Assembly (NCBI GenBank): GCA_016937015.1 | Contig: JAFGWT010000529.1 | Location: forward strand, 1 to 37,325 | Length of the DNA: 37,325 nucleotides | Source: Deltaproteobacteria bacterium | Lineage (GTDB): Bacteria; Myxococcota_A; Polyangia; JAAYKL01 | Direction: 5' to 3' | Shown: positions 23,271 through 32,036 of the stretch, one piece after another | How positions within the stretch are numbered: the first letter of the stretch is position 1 | How the letters are laid out: the number at the start of each line of letters is the position of its first letter | Notes under the pieces: generated by a model | The model's database searches: none | What the model was told of the DNA's origin: nothing | Seen by the model: only the letters and a program-made list of their open reading frames with translations | Position numbers and translations under genes: made by a program

Positions 23271-25004
23271 CTATTTGGGTGAGCTCAATTGTCGTTTATA
23301 TGTTGAGATTCGCTGCAACTGTTTTTCAATTTCTTTGCGTTTGGTTGGTGCACTGCCATACAGCTGTCTGGCTTTCTTTATATATATGAGTGATTTATCG
23401 AACATCTTTAAACCCGCATATGCATCGGATAGTGCCAGCAGTACCTCGAACCGATTTGGAAAAAGCAATTCCGCCTGCTTATAGGCGAGCAGCGCGTCAT
23501 GAAAGTGTTTACGGTTGATGGCGTGAATGTCACCGATGCGTAGCCATACGGTGGATGTGGGCATTACTTTCACAGACATGTGGTATAGCTGAAGAGCACG
23601 AGGAACATCGTTTTGGGTTTGGTAGTATTTGCCTATCTGTCTTAGAGCGAGGCTTTCAATTTTCTTTAATTTGTTTTTGCGTGCAATGTCTGCGGCCTTA
23701 AAAAGCAGAAGGCGCGATTGGTCAGATTTACCCTTGTCTGACAGTTGGTCTGCAAAATGAACGAGTGTCAGTGGATTGTCAGGATGGCGCTCGTATTCAA
23801 GCGCCCAAAAAGTCATTGGACTTTGCCACGCGTGAATTCGGATGAGCGAGAACAGTAATAAAATGAGAGGAACAATGAAGAGCAGATTTTGGACAAGGGG
23901 ACGTAAACGGGAGTGAAATTGCACCAGCAGAAATGAAATGCCGAGAAATGGTACATACAAATATCTGGGAGAAAAAATTCGAAGTTCATCAACACCTGCG
24001 AGCGCCGGTGAAATCATTGCCAGCCATAGCACGGCGCCTGTTGGATCGAATTTCGAGCGACGCTGCCACATAATTATTGCTGCCACGCACGCGAGCAACA
24101 CCCCCCAGCCAATAGCCGGGGCAATCGCAGGAACAGGTTCCATTTGTGCCAGCGGGTGAGGGTACAGACTCCAACGCATTGCAAACAGCACATGGCCCGG
24201 AAATGTTAACAGCAGTTGAGATATCGATGGGTCGGCCACTGCTGACAATACGTGATATCGCATTGTTCCGTATACTGCTGCGGCAATAATGCCGGAGCCG
24301 AAAGTAATCGCACTCTGTTTTGCGCTTTTGTTGGCACTTAGGCGCCATTCCATCACCGCTACAACAATTGGCAGTGCAATGCCGGACTCTTTACTTAACA
24401 TTGCGGCAAGTGAAATGATGAATATTCCGGATTGCTTAATGAACCGTTTTCCACGATGTTGTTGCGCCTTGGCATTGTGGATTAAACGTATTGCGAGCAG
24501 TGTCCAAAACAGCACTAACAGGTCACCGATGTTTGACAGAAACAGGACAGCATCCACTGAAAAGGGCGTGGTTGTAAAAATGAGTGTACTGAAAAATGCG
24601 TTTGTTTGGGAGAACTGCCAGAGGGGCGATTGCTTAAAGATGCTGCACAATAATCGAAACAGCATCAGCACGCATACAAGATGAATGGCATTGTGTACGA
24701 TATGGTAACCGGTTGATTGATTGCCAAAAAGGCGATGCTCCACAAGCAGGAACGCGGTGCTGATGGGACGATACCAGGGGTAATTGCGGTTATTGTCTGA
24801 AATGGCATCCAGATAGCCGGTCGAAAACACGTTTGTGATGTTGTTGAAATTTTCGAGAAAGGCATTCTGGGCGATTAATTCCTGGTCATCCCAGATGAAA
24901 GGATAATTTATTGTTGGCAGGTACATGACAGTGCACAGCAATAAAAGTATCCATAAATATTTGTGTTGCTGAACCATGCTGATGGTAGTTTTTATTTTTG
25001 TCAT
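23271..25004 (-). CDS. TMTC-like GT-C protein with C-terminal TPR repeats
   Basis: A 577-residue protein. After a first helix (17-32) comes a GT-C loop with paired acids in FIWDDQELI (D39, D40), then about ten membrane helices including the LSKESGIALP segment. From about residue 425 to the end it is a soluble helical array with at least four TPR-type repeats (for example VWLRIGDIHAINRKHFHDAL). This domain order is that of the TMTC family, whose animal members O-mannosylate proteins, and of many uncharacterised bacterial proteins. Predicted role: transfer of a polyprenyl-phosphate sugar to a secreted protein or glycan, with the TPRs binding the acceptor. The ATG has AAGGA 5-6 nt upstream. It lies 33 nt after a membrane-anchored helical protein that itself follows two pilin genes. 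Confidence 0.8.
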   Translation of the reverse strand: MTKIKTTISMVQQHKYLWILLLLCTVMYLPTINYPFIWDDQELIAQNAFLENFNNITNVFSTGYLDAISDNNRNYPWYRPISTAFLLVEHRLFGNQSTGYHIVHNAIHLVCVLMLFRLLCSIFKQSPLWQFSQTNAFFSTLIFTTTPFSVDAVLFLSNIGDLLVLFWTLLAIRLIHNAKAQQHRGKRFIKQSGIFIISLAAMLSKESGIALPIVVAVMEWRLSANKSAKQSAITFGSGIIAAAVYGTMRYHVLSAVADPSISQLLLTFPGHVLFAMRWSLYPHPLAQMEPVPAIAPAIGWGVLLACVAAIIMWQRRSKFDPTGAVLWLAMISPALAGVDELRIFSPRYLYVPFLGISFLLVQFHSRLRPLVQNLLFIVPLILLLFSLIRIHAWQSPMTFWALEYERHPDNPLTLVHFADQLSDKGKSDQSRLLLFKAADIARKNKLKKIESLALRQIGKYYQTQNDVPRALQLYHMSVKVMPTSTVWLRIGDIHAINRKHFHDALLAYKQAELLFPNRFEVLLALSDAYAGLKMFDKSLIYIKKARQLYGSAPTKRKEIEKQLQRISTYKRQLSSPK

Positions 25005-25037
25005 CGCAATCCTTCAAACAGCTGTTGCGTTGACAGC

Positions 25038-25997
25038 TCATGGTTTCAGCGGTGGCTGGATGGGCACGAGACTGATGTCGGTGTCATTGTCATCCAGTGG
25101 CATGGCCTCAAGCACGGTGTAGAGGTCAAAGGGAATAAACGAGTAATTGCGTTTCCAGTGCATCGCATACTTTTCCATCTGCCGATTAAAATACTCCATT
25201 TCGCTGCCGGTCAGCTGCATCAGTTCGTGTTCCAGATGCGCGCGGATGTCCGGGTCGGTTTCTGACAGCAACAGCGCGGAGAGATGCTGGATAGCCAGTT
25301 GATTCATGCCGTGCCTGGTAAGCAACGACGACGCCAGAGCGGAAGCGTAGTGAGGAGCGCCTTTTAAATGTGATGCGTGATAAATGATATTGGCCCCTTT
25401 GATTTTCAATTCCTCTTTCTCTTCGGGGCTGCGGGCAAATGGAATCATTTCGTAGTAATAGAGAAAGCCCAGATTGAAACGTATCATCCCATCGTCGCTA
25501 AAGTAGTGTATACCTCGCTCCAGGATGCGAATAGCCATCTCAATGGTTTCTCTTGAGATGACGCCCCGGTGATACATTGTCAGTCTGGCCCCATGTTCGT
25601 ATGCTGCTAAAAACATGGGATCCATCCGGGTCACCGTGTTGACGTAGTCGACAGTATAGTTAGTCAGTTCTCGATCTTTAATATTGTTTTCAGTGCTTTC
25701 ACCCGCGAGTTCGCCTTTCTTGACCGCGTGCTGTGGCGCTGACCCAAAATACAAAATGAACTTGGTCCAAATGATGTCCGCAGCGGCTTCGTTGTATCTG
25801 CAGGTAAAAAAATTCAACCACGAGACAGAAGGAAGATAGTACTGGGAATCCGTGCGGTACAACCGCTGGTAGGCGCTACTGGCAATGTTTTGCAGCAACA
25901 GCGAAAAAGAAAAGAAAACAACGGTCAACGCAATAACGAGCGCGAATGTTGATTTGATTTTACCATGTCCCAATCTGATATGCGAAATTCGTTTCAT
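25038..25997 (-). CDS. Membrane-anchored helical-repeat protein of unknown function
   Basis: About 319 residues with one N-terminal anchor (17-38) and a large extracytoplasmic helical domain. The region after the anchor contains SWLNFFTCRYNEAAADIIWTK-type sequence, the RMDPMFLAAYEHGARL repeat and RAHLEHELMQL near the end, giving an overall TPR-like architecture. Similar proteins are common in deltaproteobacteria, but I know of no assigned function. The ATG at 25997 is preferred over a GTG at 26039 because the extra residues are not membrane-anchor-like and neither start has a strong ribosome site. It lies between the pilins and a TMTC-like transferase, so it may take part in pilus assembly or glycosylation; this is inferred from position only. 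Confidence 0.65.
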   Translation of the reverse strand: MKRISHIRLGHGKIKSTFALVIALTVVFFSFSLLLQNIASSAYQRLYRTDSQYYLPSVSWLNFFTCRYNEAAADIIWTKFILYFGSAPQHAVKKGELAGESTENNIKDRELTNYTVDYVNTVTRMDPMFLAAYEHGARLTMYHRGVISRETIEMAIRILERGIHYFSDDGMIRFNLGFLYYYEMIPFARSPEEKEELKIKGANIIYHASHLKGAPHYASALASSLLTRHGMNQLAIQHLSALLLSETDPDIRAHLEHELMQLTGSEMEYFNRQMEKYAMHWKRNYSFIPFDLYTVLEAMPLDDNDTDISLVPIQPPLKP

Positions 25998-26174
25998 TGT
26001 TTCAACTTGAATGCATATTTCAGGTATCCAGCGAAGCACAGAAAAAATATCTGCTAAATGGCACCACCAGCAGTCCTATCGCTGCCGGCGCCAATTCAAT
26101 ATTACCCCCTTAGGGGCTGGCGTGCCAAAAAAATGCTGTTTTGGGGCAAAACGACAGGAAAGAAAATGGGAATG

Positions 26175-26717
26175 CTATTCGAGGGGGTTGTTTTTATATA
26201 CACCGGATGACCCGTGAATCTCACCACTCTCAACTTCAGCTTCACGGATAAAGTCAGACGTCGTTGAATCGCCATCAAGATCGCCATGGGCGGCGGCACT
26301 GAAGGTGGCTGTTGAAATTGCGCATGCCGGACCACCAGCGAACCCGAACTCGTACTGGTACAGGTGGTTGTCGGACATGGCAAAATCCAGCGATTTCCAA
26401 GTATCGATAGCATACCAATCGGCTGGAGCACCGACAACCTCCACGCCGGCAGGGACAGAGGCGGGTTTAACGGTGCCTGCCGGCAAGCAGTTGCTGGCTG
26501 AAGGGTTGTCAACCCCGGATTGAACATGCTTCTGCTCGAAATAGGCAACGGCACCTTCGTACATGCGGTCCACGTTCACAGTGGCTTCCGAAGTTTTGGC
26601 GCGTTTCATGTAGTTAATGAAGGCCGGAATGGCCACCGCGGCGAGAATACCGAGAATCGCCACAACGATCATCAACTCAATGAGGGTGAATCCGCGTTTT
26701 TTCATTAATTTTTTCAT
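26175..26717 (-). CDS. Type IV pilin (second of a pair)
   Basis: A 180-residue prepilin. The leader MKKLMKKRG is cut after G9; the mature protein starts F10[23 protein letters not shown] with the invariant Glu at mature position 5 (E14). A hydrophobic helix runs to about residue 36, followed by an alpha spine and a beta-rich globular domain. Two cysteines (in SNCLP and PACAIS) could form the family's disulfide. The ATG at 26717 has GGAGG 5 nt upstream. It follows the other pilin by 74 nt on the same strand, and the two share little beyond the N-terminus. As a type IV pilus subunit it would be processed by PilD and assembled in the periplasm. Whether it is the major or a minor pilin cannot be told. 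Confidence 0.92.
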   Translation of the reverse strand: MKKLMKKRGFTLIELMIVVAILGILAAVAIPAFINYMKRAKTSEATVNVDRMYEGAVAYFEQKHVQSGVDNPSASNCLPAGTVKPASVPAGVEVVGAPADWYAIDTWKSLDFAMSDNHLYQYEFGFAGGPACAISTATFSAAAHGDLDGDSTTSDFIREAEVESGEIHGSSGVYKNNPLE

Positions 26718-26791
26718 TTTGACCTCCTGCGACGGCACCTTCTCAATGCCAGTCTATCTGTTCTCCTCTATTTAAAAGGAGAAGATTTTAA

Positions 26792-27313
26792 TTATGGACA
26801 GTTGCCCGCAATGTCCCCAGACAACTCGGCGATATCTGCTTTGCCGTGATATATCTCAAATCCCGTACACTTGCCGTCGCCGTTATTGTCTTCCACTGCT
26901 CTGGCGGCGTACCAAAAATCATTGGTATAGTCGATGCCCTGGGTATCGAACGGTGCTTCGGGGGCGACCCCTGGGGCACCGGCTTCGATTAAATACGAAT
27001 AAGTGAGTCCCGTATCCGGCCGCACGCCCAGTTGTGCCCATGGATTGGGGCTGGGCCAGGCTTTTCCAACACTGGAGGGCGCGTCATCGGGCTGCCATTC
27101 GCCATCGTCGAAGTACTGACGAAACGTGGCTCTGTAAGACTCCTGTTTAATGCGAATATCAGCAAGTATGCTGGTCGCTTCTGACGCGCGGGCGCGCTGA
27201 AAGTATTTCGAATATGAAACGATGGCCACTGCGGCGAGAACTCCAAGCACCGCCACAACAATCATGAGTTCTATCAGAGTAAAGCCGGTTTGTGTGGTGT
27301 GTGTTTTTTTCAT
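26792..27313 (-). CDS. Type IV pilin (first of a pair)
   Basis: A 173-residue prepilin. The leader ends at G10 and the mature N-terminus is [20 protein letters not shown] with the conserved Glu at mature position 5 (E15). The residues just before the cleavage site (TQTG) lack the usual basic residue, though lysines occur at 2-3. The globular part contains two cysteines close to the C-terminus (KCTGFE and GNCP), placed as in a pilin D-region loop. The ATG at 27313 has AGAGGA 7 nt upstream. Directly before it lies a sigma-54-like sequence and, further up, a PilR-type activator gene, the arrangement known for pilA in several Proteobacteria. Confidence 0.92.
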   Translation of the reverse strand: MKKTHTTQTGFTLIELMIVVAVLGVLAAVAIVSYSKYFQRARASEATSILADIRIKQESYRATFRQYFDDGEWQPDDAPSSVGKAWPSPNPWAQLGVRPDTGLTYSYLIEAGAPGVAPEAPFDTQGIDYTNDFWYAARAVEDNNGDGKCTGFEIYHGKADIAELSGDIAGNCP

Positions 27314-27331
27314 AGCGTCATCCTCTGAAAA

Positions 27332-27346
27332 GCAAGTTGAATGCCA
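27332..27346 (-). promoter_or_regulatory. Candidate sigma-54 promoter before the first pilin
   Basis: Read on the minus strand, TGGCATTCAACTTGC keeps the -24 TGGCA and -12 TTGC elements with exact spacing between GG and GC. A start 12 nt after the final C would fall near 27320, leaving only about 7 nt before the ATG at 27313 and excluding the AGAGGA ribosome site (27321-27326). So either the pilin mRNA is almost leaderless or the match is fortuitous. A weaker TGG/TTGC pair with spacing one short lies at 27389-27402. Confidence 0.4.
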
Positions 27347-27496
27347 GTTTTAAAAATATGTAAATTTTTCACAAATACGGCATTTCTTGCAATTTAATTC
27401 CATTTTTTCCCAATATTTACTTTTGCTATTGATGGAACTGTCCACTGAGTGTCATGTGCGTCTTCCGTAAATTGTCAATTAATATCGGTGTTAAAT

Positions 27497-28873
27497 TTAA
27501 TCGTCACGGTTCATTCTGTACCGCAGAGATCGAACCGTAATGCCCAGTAACCGGGCCGCAGCGGACTGAACACCACCGGTCAAATCCATAGCCTTCTTTA
27601 TATACTGAGATTCAACTTTGGCCAGGGTGGCATCCAAATCTATTCCATCGCCAGTAAATTTATTTGGCGCGGGAATGATGCTTTCCGCTTTTTGCCGGAG
27701 CACGGATGGGGGTAAATCTGCGGGCGTGATCAGGTCCCCGGCGGCCAGCGCCACCGCGCGTTCGAGTATGTTTTTCAGCTCGCGCACATTGCCGGGGAAT
27801 TCATGATCCATCAGATAGCGCATGGCGTCCGGGTGCACGCCTCTGGCGCGGCCGCCCAGCTCCGCGGCGATTTGCGGTAAAAAAAAGTCGATGAGCGGTT
27901 TGATGTCTTCCTTGCGGCGGCGAAGTGGGGGAATATCAATGGTAATGACATTTAATCGGTAAAACAGGTCGGTTCGGAATCCCCCGTTTGTTACCTGACT
28001 GGACAGATCCTGGTTGGTGGCGGAGATAATGCGCACGTCGACGGGCGATTCCTTCTGTGCCCCCACCGGGCGAACGGTTTTTTCCTGCAGCACCCGCAAC
28101 AGTTTGACCTGAAGCGGCAAAGGCAATTCCCCAATCTCGTCAAGGAAGAGGGTTCCCCCTTCGGCCGCCTGGACGAGGCCTATCTTGTTTTCATTGGCGC
28201 CAGTAAAGGCGCCCTTCATATGGCCGAACAGTTCTGATTCCATGAGCTGTTCGGGCAGCGCACCGCAGTTGACTGCGATGAATGGGTTCTGTTTTCTGTT
28301 GCCGTTAAAATGGATGGCACGTGCGATCACTTCTTTTCCGGTGCCGGATTCCCCTGACAGAAGAACCGATGCCGGCGATGTGGCTATTTTTTCGCATAAA
28401 GATATAATCTGCTTTATGGCCTCCGAATGGCCGATAATGTCCGTGATGCGCTTTTCACCTCTGAGTCGAGTGCGCAGATCGATGTTCTCACGCACCAGAT
28501 TGCGATGTTCGAGGGCCTGGTCCACCACCAGGGTGAACTCTTCAATGTTAAATGGTTTATTGACGTAGTCAAAAGCGCCGCTTTTCATGGCCTGCACGGC
28601 GGTGTCTGTGGTGCCAAAGGCGGTGATCACAATTACCGGACAATGGGGATCCCGGGTTTTTACCTGGGCGAGAACTGTCAGGCCATCGCCCCTATCCATG
28701 GCCAAATCGGTGATGACCAGGTCATAGCGATTTCCCTCTTCGAAAAGCCGAATGGCTTTTTCGCCATTGGAAGCGGTGGAGACTTGAAATCCGCGGCGTT
28801 TCAACAGGATTGAGAGCATCTCCCGAACAGACAGTTCATCGTCAACAATAAGAATATGACCATTTTCGTCCAT
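27497..28873 (-). CDS. NtrC-family sigma-54-dependent response regulator (PilR-like)
   Basis: A 458-residue three-domain regulator. The receiver domain (1-120) has D11-D12, phosphoacceptor D56 and K106. The AAA+ domain (about 146-370) has GESGTGKE (174-181), the sigma-54-contacting GAFTGA loop (221-226), GTLFLDEIGELPL and FYRLNV. The Fis-type helix-turn-helix (about 415-455) ends in ITVRSLRYRMNR. It would hydrolyse ATP to open sigma-54 promoters after phosphorylation by a partner kinase; no histidine kinase gene is in the window. The neighbouring pilins make it a PilR candidate, but AtoC/ZraR-type roles are possible. The ribosome site before the ATG is weak. Its base composition is visibly richer in G+C than the glycan genes. 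Confidence 0.93.
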   Translation of the reverse strand: MDENGHILIVDDELSVREMLSILLKRRGFQVSTASNGEKAIRLFEEGNRYDLVITDLAMDRGDGLTVLAQVKTRDPHCPVIVITAFGTTDTAVQAMKSGAFDYVNKPFNIEEFTLVVDQALEHRNLVRENIDLRTRLRGEKRITDIIGHSEAIKQIISLCEKIATSPASVLLSGESGTGKEVIARAIHFNGNRKQNPFIAVNCGALPEQLMESELFGHMKGAFTGANENKIGLVQAAEGGTLFLDEIGELPLPLQVKLLRVLQEKTVRPVGAQKESPVDVRIISATNQDLSSQVTNGGFRTDLFYRLNVITIDIPPLRRRKEDIKPLIDFFLPQIAAELGGRARGVHPDAMRYLMDHEFPGNVRELKNILERAVALAAGDLITPADLPPSVLRQKAESIIPAPNKFTGDGIDLDATLAKVESQYIKKAMDLTGGVQSAAARLLGITVRSLRYRMNRDD

Positions 28874-28944
28874 TCGCGCATTGTACTTCAGATACGCGTC
28901 CGATTCCAGAAAAGGAGAGTAATTTTAGTTGTCTGTGTCGAAGG

Positions 28945-29655
28945 TTAGCTCTTCTGACAAACGGCCACGAGGAATCCGCCAAAACGGGCAAGCGGGGAAT
29001 GAAGCGCCCATTTTTCGGCTTTTTCAAGGACGGCGCTTACGCCAATGATGCTGTGGGCCTTTGCCACCGGGGTGAACACCCGCACCCCTTTGAATCCATG
29101 AAAAACCGTACCGTGGGGAAGGTAACTGCGCACTTCTCTGGGGGTATCCCATCTGCAAAACACATCTGCCTCAGTGCGATTTTTGCTGATATTCCCCGGC
29201 CCACCCAGCACCTTTGCCAGGTGCCGAATACTGAGTGAATTATAAAACTCCGCCACCATAAAACCGCCAGGGCGCAATACCCGGTTCATTTCGGCCAGCG
29301 CTTCCCGAATGTGAGCCACATGGGCCAGCACTTTAAATGAATACACCACATCGAAGCTGTTGTCGGGCCAGGGCAGATTTTCCGCCATTCCCTGACATAC
29401 ATCGAGACCACGCTCCCTGGCCTTTTCAAGCATCTGCTCGGAAATATCAATCCCTTTGATGGATTTCACCTGGTGCTGAATCTCCTTCATGATGAGACCG
29501 GTGCCGCATCCCACTTCGAGCACATCCCTGCCGCTGATCAGTGGCCGGATAATGTCGAGTTCGAGTCGGTCGATCAGCGCGTGGTAGCCTTTTCCCCGTT
29601 CGTTTTCGTACCAGCCGGCAAAATCATCGTAATAAGTCTGATTATTATGTGTCAT
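28945..29655 (-). CDS. Class I SAM-dependent methyltransferase
   Basis: A 236-residue Methyltransf_11-type enzyme. SAM-binding motif I is VLEVGCGTG (45-53); the acidic end of strand 2 is in IKGIDIS, then AENLPWPDNSFDVVYS and LRPGGFMVAEFYN follow. A C-terminal extension of about 90 residues includes a hydrophobic stretch that may bind lipid or another non-polar substrate. Candidate substrates are quinones, lipids or sugars. I take the ATG at 29655 because AAGGA lies about 8 nt upstream; the longer frame to 29742 adds an unrelated Cys/Asn-rich leader overlapping the preceding gene. It is in a run of minus-strand genes with a GT4 transferase and CoaBC. Confidence 0.85.
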   Translation of the reverse strand: MTHNNQTYYDDFAGWYENERGKGYHALIDRLELDIIRPLISGRDVLEVGCGTGLIMKEIQHQVKSIKGIDISEQMLEKARERGLDVCQGMAENLPWPDNSFDVVYSFKVLAHVAHIREALAEMNRVLRPGGFMVAEFYNSLSIRHLAKVLGGPGNISKNRTEADVFCRWDTPREVRSYLPHGTVFHGFKGVRVFTPVAKAHSIIGVSAVLEKAEKWALHSPLARFGGFLVAVCQKS

Positions 29656-29704
29656 GTCTGTTTCCTTCAAAACTTCCGATTGGCTTTCGATACGCCAAAA
29701 AGCG

Positions 29705-30829
29705 TTATTGGTTTTCGAGTAATTCGTCATACAGGGTTTCAATGGCTTTGGCCATCGACAATGAATTGTATCTGGTGTCTACAAGGCGCCTGCCGCCGTT
29801 ACCCAGTTCGGCCCCCACCTCCGGGGTGTTAAGGAGTCGGACCGCCGCTTCTGCCAATTGTGTCGCATCGGTGCTGCCAAGTGCAGCGTCGCCGGCAATC
29901 AGTTCCCGAAGCGGTCCCGCATCCGCCACAATCAATGGCACCCGATGCGCCATCGCTTCAAGCAGAACCAGGGGAATGTCCATTTTGGCATACAGGTCGT
30001 TCTGGGGGAGTATCACCTGGGTGGCGAGCCCGACAAACCTCGACATATCATTGATCTCATCGTAGAAGCGCACCCTGTCGCCGAAGGTCGCCAGCTCTTT
30101 TTTAATTCGGCTTCTGTGCGCCTCTGAACGTTCCGTTTTGGCCCGGCAGGCGAATACGACAACGGCGTCTTCACTGGCCGCGAGGATATGTGGCGCGGCG
30201 GCCGCCACCTGCTGCGCCGCATCGGAAAATTCAAAATCCCCCGGAAAAAGTATCATGCGTTTGTGCCCGAGGGCGTACTTGCGTTCGAGTTCACCACGTT
30301 CCATATCGCTCAGGGGCGCAGGTGGCGTGATTCCCGGAGGAATGTGGACCATTCGGGTGGCATCGACCCCGGCGTCCAACAGACATTGTCTGGTGTGCTC
30401 GGAAAGTACTATCACCTTGTCGGTGAAAATGAGGTCCTTTATGCGGCTGTAGTCCGCGGGTCTGGACGAAAACGTCTGTACGGTTTTTACCCGCGCAATG
30501 GTTTGCTGAATCCGGCCCGCGGTGGCACTGACGCGGTTGGGCGCGAAAAAGTAGTGATAGATGCGCGCGTCCTTTTTTCTGAGACCCGTCCACATGACTT
30601 TCAGGTTCTGGCGAATCCCGGCCTGGTATGTGCCGCCGGATGGATATATGCGTTCGTATCCGACGTTGTCCGCCATGTGGGGAAATGCGAAGTCCTGCGT
30701 CGTCAGTACGCGGTAGCGGTAGCGGCTGCCATGGGTCACCAGCTCTTTGGCAATGTTTTTGCCGGAATCATTCCACGGGGGAACGATGGGTTTGGAAATG
30801 ATGAATACTTCTTTTGGTTTATCAATCAT
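29705..30829 (-). CDS. Glycosyltransferase family 4 protein
   Basis: A 374-residue GT-B fold protein. The N-terminal domain holds SKPIVPPWNDSGKNIAKEL (12-30), an acceptor-side glycine-loop equivalent. The C-terminal domain starts with VHIPPGI, RMILFPGDFEFSD and ends with the donor-binding IPLVLLEAMAHRVPLIV stretch, whose E..A motif is diagnostic of GT4. No membrane segments. Substrates are unknown; it lies outside the main glycan locus, 13 nt after CoaBC and 49 nt before the methyltransferase, so it may belong to a lipid- or metabolite-glycosylation unit with the methyltransferase. The ribosome site before the ATG is weak. Confidence 0.85.
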   Translation of the reverse strand: MIDKPKEVFIISKPIVPPWNDSGKNIAKELVTHGSRYRYRVLTTQDFAFPHMADNVGYERIYPSGGTYQAGIRQNLKVMWTGLRKKDARIYHYFFAPNRVSATAGRIQQTIARVKTVQTFSSRPADYSRIKDLIFTDKVIVLSEHTRQCLLDAGVDATRMVHIPPGITPPAPLSDMERGELERKYALGHKRMILFPGDFEFSDAAQQVAAAAPHILAASEDAVVVFACRAKTERSEAHRSRIKKELATFGDRVRFYDEINDMSRFVGLATQVILPQNDLYAKMDIPLVLLEAMAHRVPLIVADAGPLRELIAGDAALGSTDATQLAEAAVRLLNTPEVGAELGNGGRRLVDTRYNSLSMAKAIETLYDELLENQ

Positions 30830-30842
30830 CGAAATTGGCAGT

Positions 30843-32036
30843 TCACTGATGAATCAGGTTGAGAACCAGGTCCGCCAGCTGAAGCTTGGGGATGACGTCG
30901 GTTTGAATCGGATTGCCATTTTTTAAATACACCGTCACCCGTGTGTGGTCTCCTTCGAGCGCGTCACTGGCCAGGTTGGAAACGATGGCGTCAATGCCTT
31001 TTTGCTTTAGCTTTTGTGTGGCGTTGGTTTCGATATTCTCGGTTTCGAGTGCAAACCCAATCAGCATCGGTTTTGTCTGACCTTTGTATTTCTGGCCAAG
31101 CCCCGCAAGAATATCCGGATTGGGGACAAGTTCGATGTGACTGAGCTGCGGCTTTTTAACTTTTTCCCTGGAAACAGTTGCCGGTCGATAGTCCGCCACG
31201 GCCGCGCACATAATAATGGCATCGGCCCCATCACTGTGGGCGTCCACCGCACTGGCCATCTCCAACGCGCTGCGCACCTGAACGACGTTGCATCCTGCCG
31301 GCGGCGTCAGCGAGACGGGTCCCGAAATGAGAATGACATGGGCCCCGCGGATGGCTGCTCTTGAGGCGATGGCGTATCCGGTTTTTCCACTGGAGCGATT
31401 GGAGATATATCGGACAGGGTCTATGTCTTCCACCGTTGGACCGGCGGTAACCACAATGGTCATGCCGGACAAATCCGTTTTTACAAGGCGCTGCAGCGTT
31501 GCCAGAATTTGAGAGGGCTCGGCCATTCGACCTTTTCCGGTCGTGCCGCAGGCCAGCTCACCGGCGTTTGGTTCAATGAACTGCCAGCCATGGGCGTCCC
31601 GCAGGGTTTTAAGATTCCGCTGGGTGGCGGGATTGTTGTACATGTTGGTGTTCATTGCCGGTGCCGCGATAACGGGGCCATCGAAGGCCAGAGTGATTGA
31701 CGAGATGAGATCGCAGGCACGGCCGGTGGCACAGCGTGCAAGGTAGTCGGCGGTGGCCGGCGCAACAACCATGATGTCGGCCTCGGTGGGCAGATCAATG
31801 TGTTCAAGGGGGCCCCGGGTACGGCCGAACATTCGGACCGGCACTGGCCGTCCACTCAGGGTTTCCATTGTCAAAGGGGTGATGAATTCGCAGGCCGATT
31901 CGCTCATCACGACCTGGACCGTCGCCCCGGCCTTAACCAAAAGTCTGCATAATTCAGCGCTTTTATACGCGGCAATCCCACCGGTAACCCCCAGCAGAAT
32001 ATGCATTCCTTTTAATGTATTGATATTGTCAGTCAT
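30843..32036 (-). CDS. coaBC: Bifunctional phosphopantothenoylcysteine decarboxylase / phosphopantothenate-cysteine ligase
   Basis: About 397 residues. The CoaC half begins MHILLGVTGGIAAYK, then LEHIDLPTEADIMVVAPATA with the active-site His, APAMNTNMYNNP for FMN and substrate binding, and the ACGTTGKGRM lid with the catalytic Cys. The CoaB half follows with VVTAGPTVEDIDPVRYISN, the SSGKTGYAIA turn, AAVADYRP and VPNPDIL. Reaction: 4'-phosphopantothenate plus cysteine (CTP-dependent) to phosphopantothenoylcysteine, then decarboxylation to 4'-phosphopantetheine in coenzyme A synthesis. The start is uncertain: ATG at 32036 is chosen; ATG at 32006 matches the family N-terminus better but its AAAAGGA abuts the codon; a frame to 32126 is unlikely. 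It is a housekeeping gene with no operon partners of its pathway here. Confidence 0.95.
   Translation of the reverse strand: MTDNINTLKGMHILLGVTGGIAAYKSAELCRLLVKAGATVQVVMSESACEFITPLTMETLSGRPVPVRMFGRTRGPLEHIDLPTEADIMVVAPATADYLARCATGRACDLISSITLAFDGPVIAAPAMNTNMYNNPATQRNLKTLRDAHGWQFIEPNAGELACGTTGKGRMAEPSQILATLQRLVKTDLSGMTIVVTAGPTVEDIDPVRYISNRSSGKTGYAIASRAAIRGAHVILISGPVSLTPPAGCNVVQVRSALEMASAVDAHSDGADAIIMCAAVADYRPATVSREKVKKPQLSHIELVPNPDILAGLGQKYKGQTKPMLIGFALETENIETNATQKLKQKGIDAIVSNLASDALEGDHTRVTVYLKNGNPIQTDVIPKLQLADLVLNLIHQ

Noticed and set aside
26100-26174. CCCC/GGGG and CCAAAA/TTTTGG short stems downstream of the second pilin considered as an intrinsic terminator
   Set aside because: The stems are short and the T-run is inside the loop or stem and not after it, so the evidence is too weak to annotate.
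26735-26760. TGGCA...GTGC in front of the second pilin considered as a sigma-54 promoter
   Set aside because: The distance between the GG and GC elements is two bases too long, and the site is too close to the ATG at 26717.
26761-26783. TTCTCCT/AGGAGAA stem between the two pilins considered as a terminator
   Set aside because: Only seven mostly A/T-rich pairs and no T-run on the transcribed strand; at most a weak processing stem.
30188-30862. Long plus-strand open frame opposite the GT4 gene
   Set aside because: It is antisense to a clear glycosyltransferase with full motifs, and its translation shows no recognisable domain.
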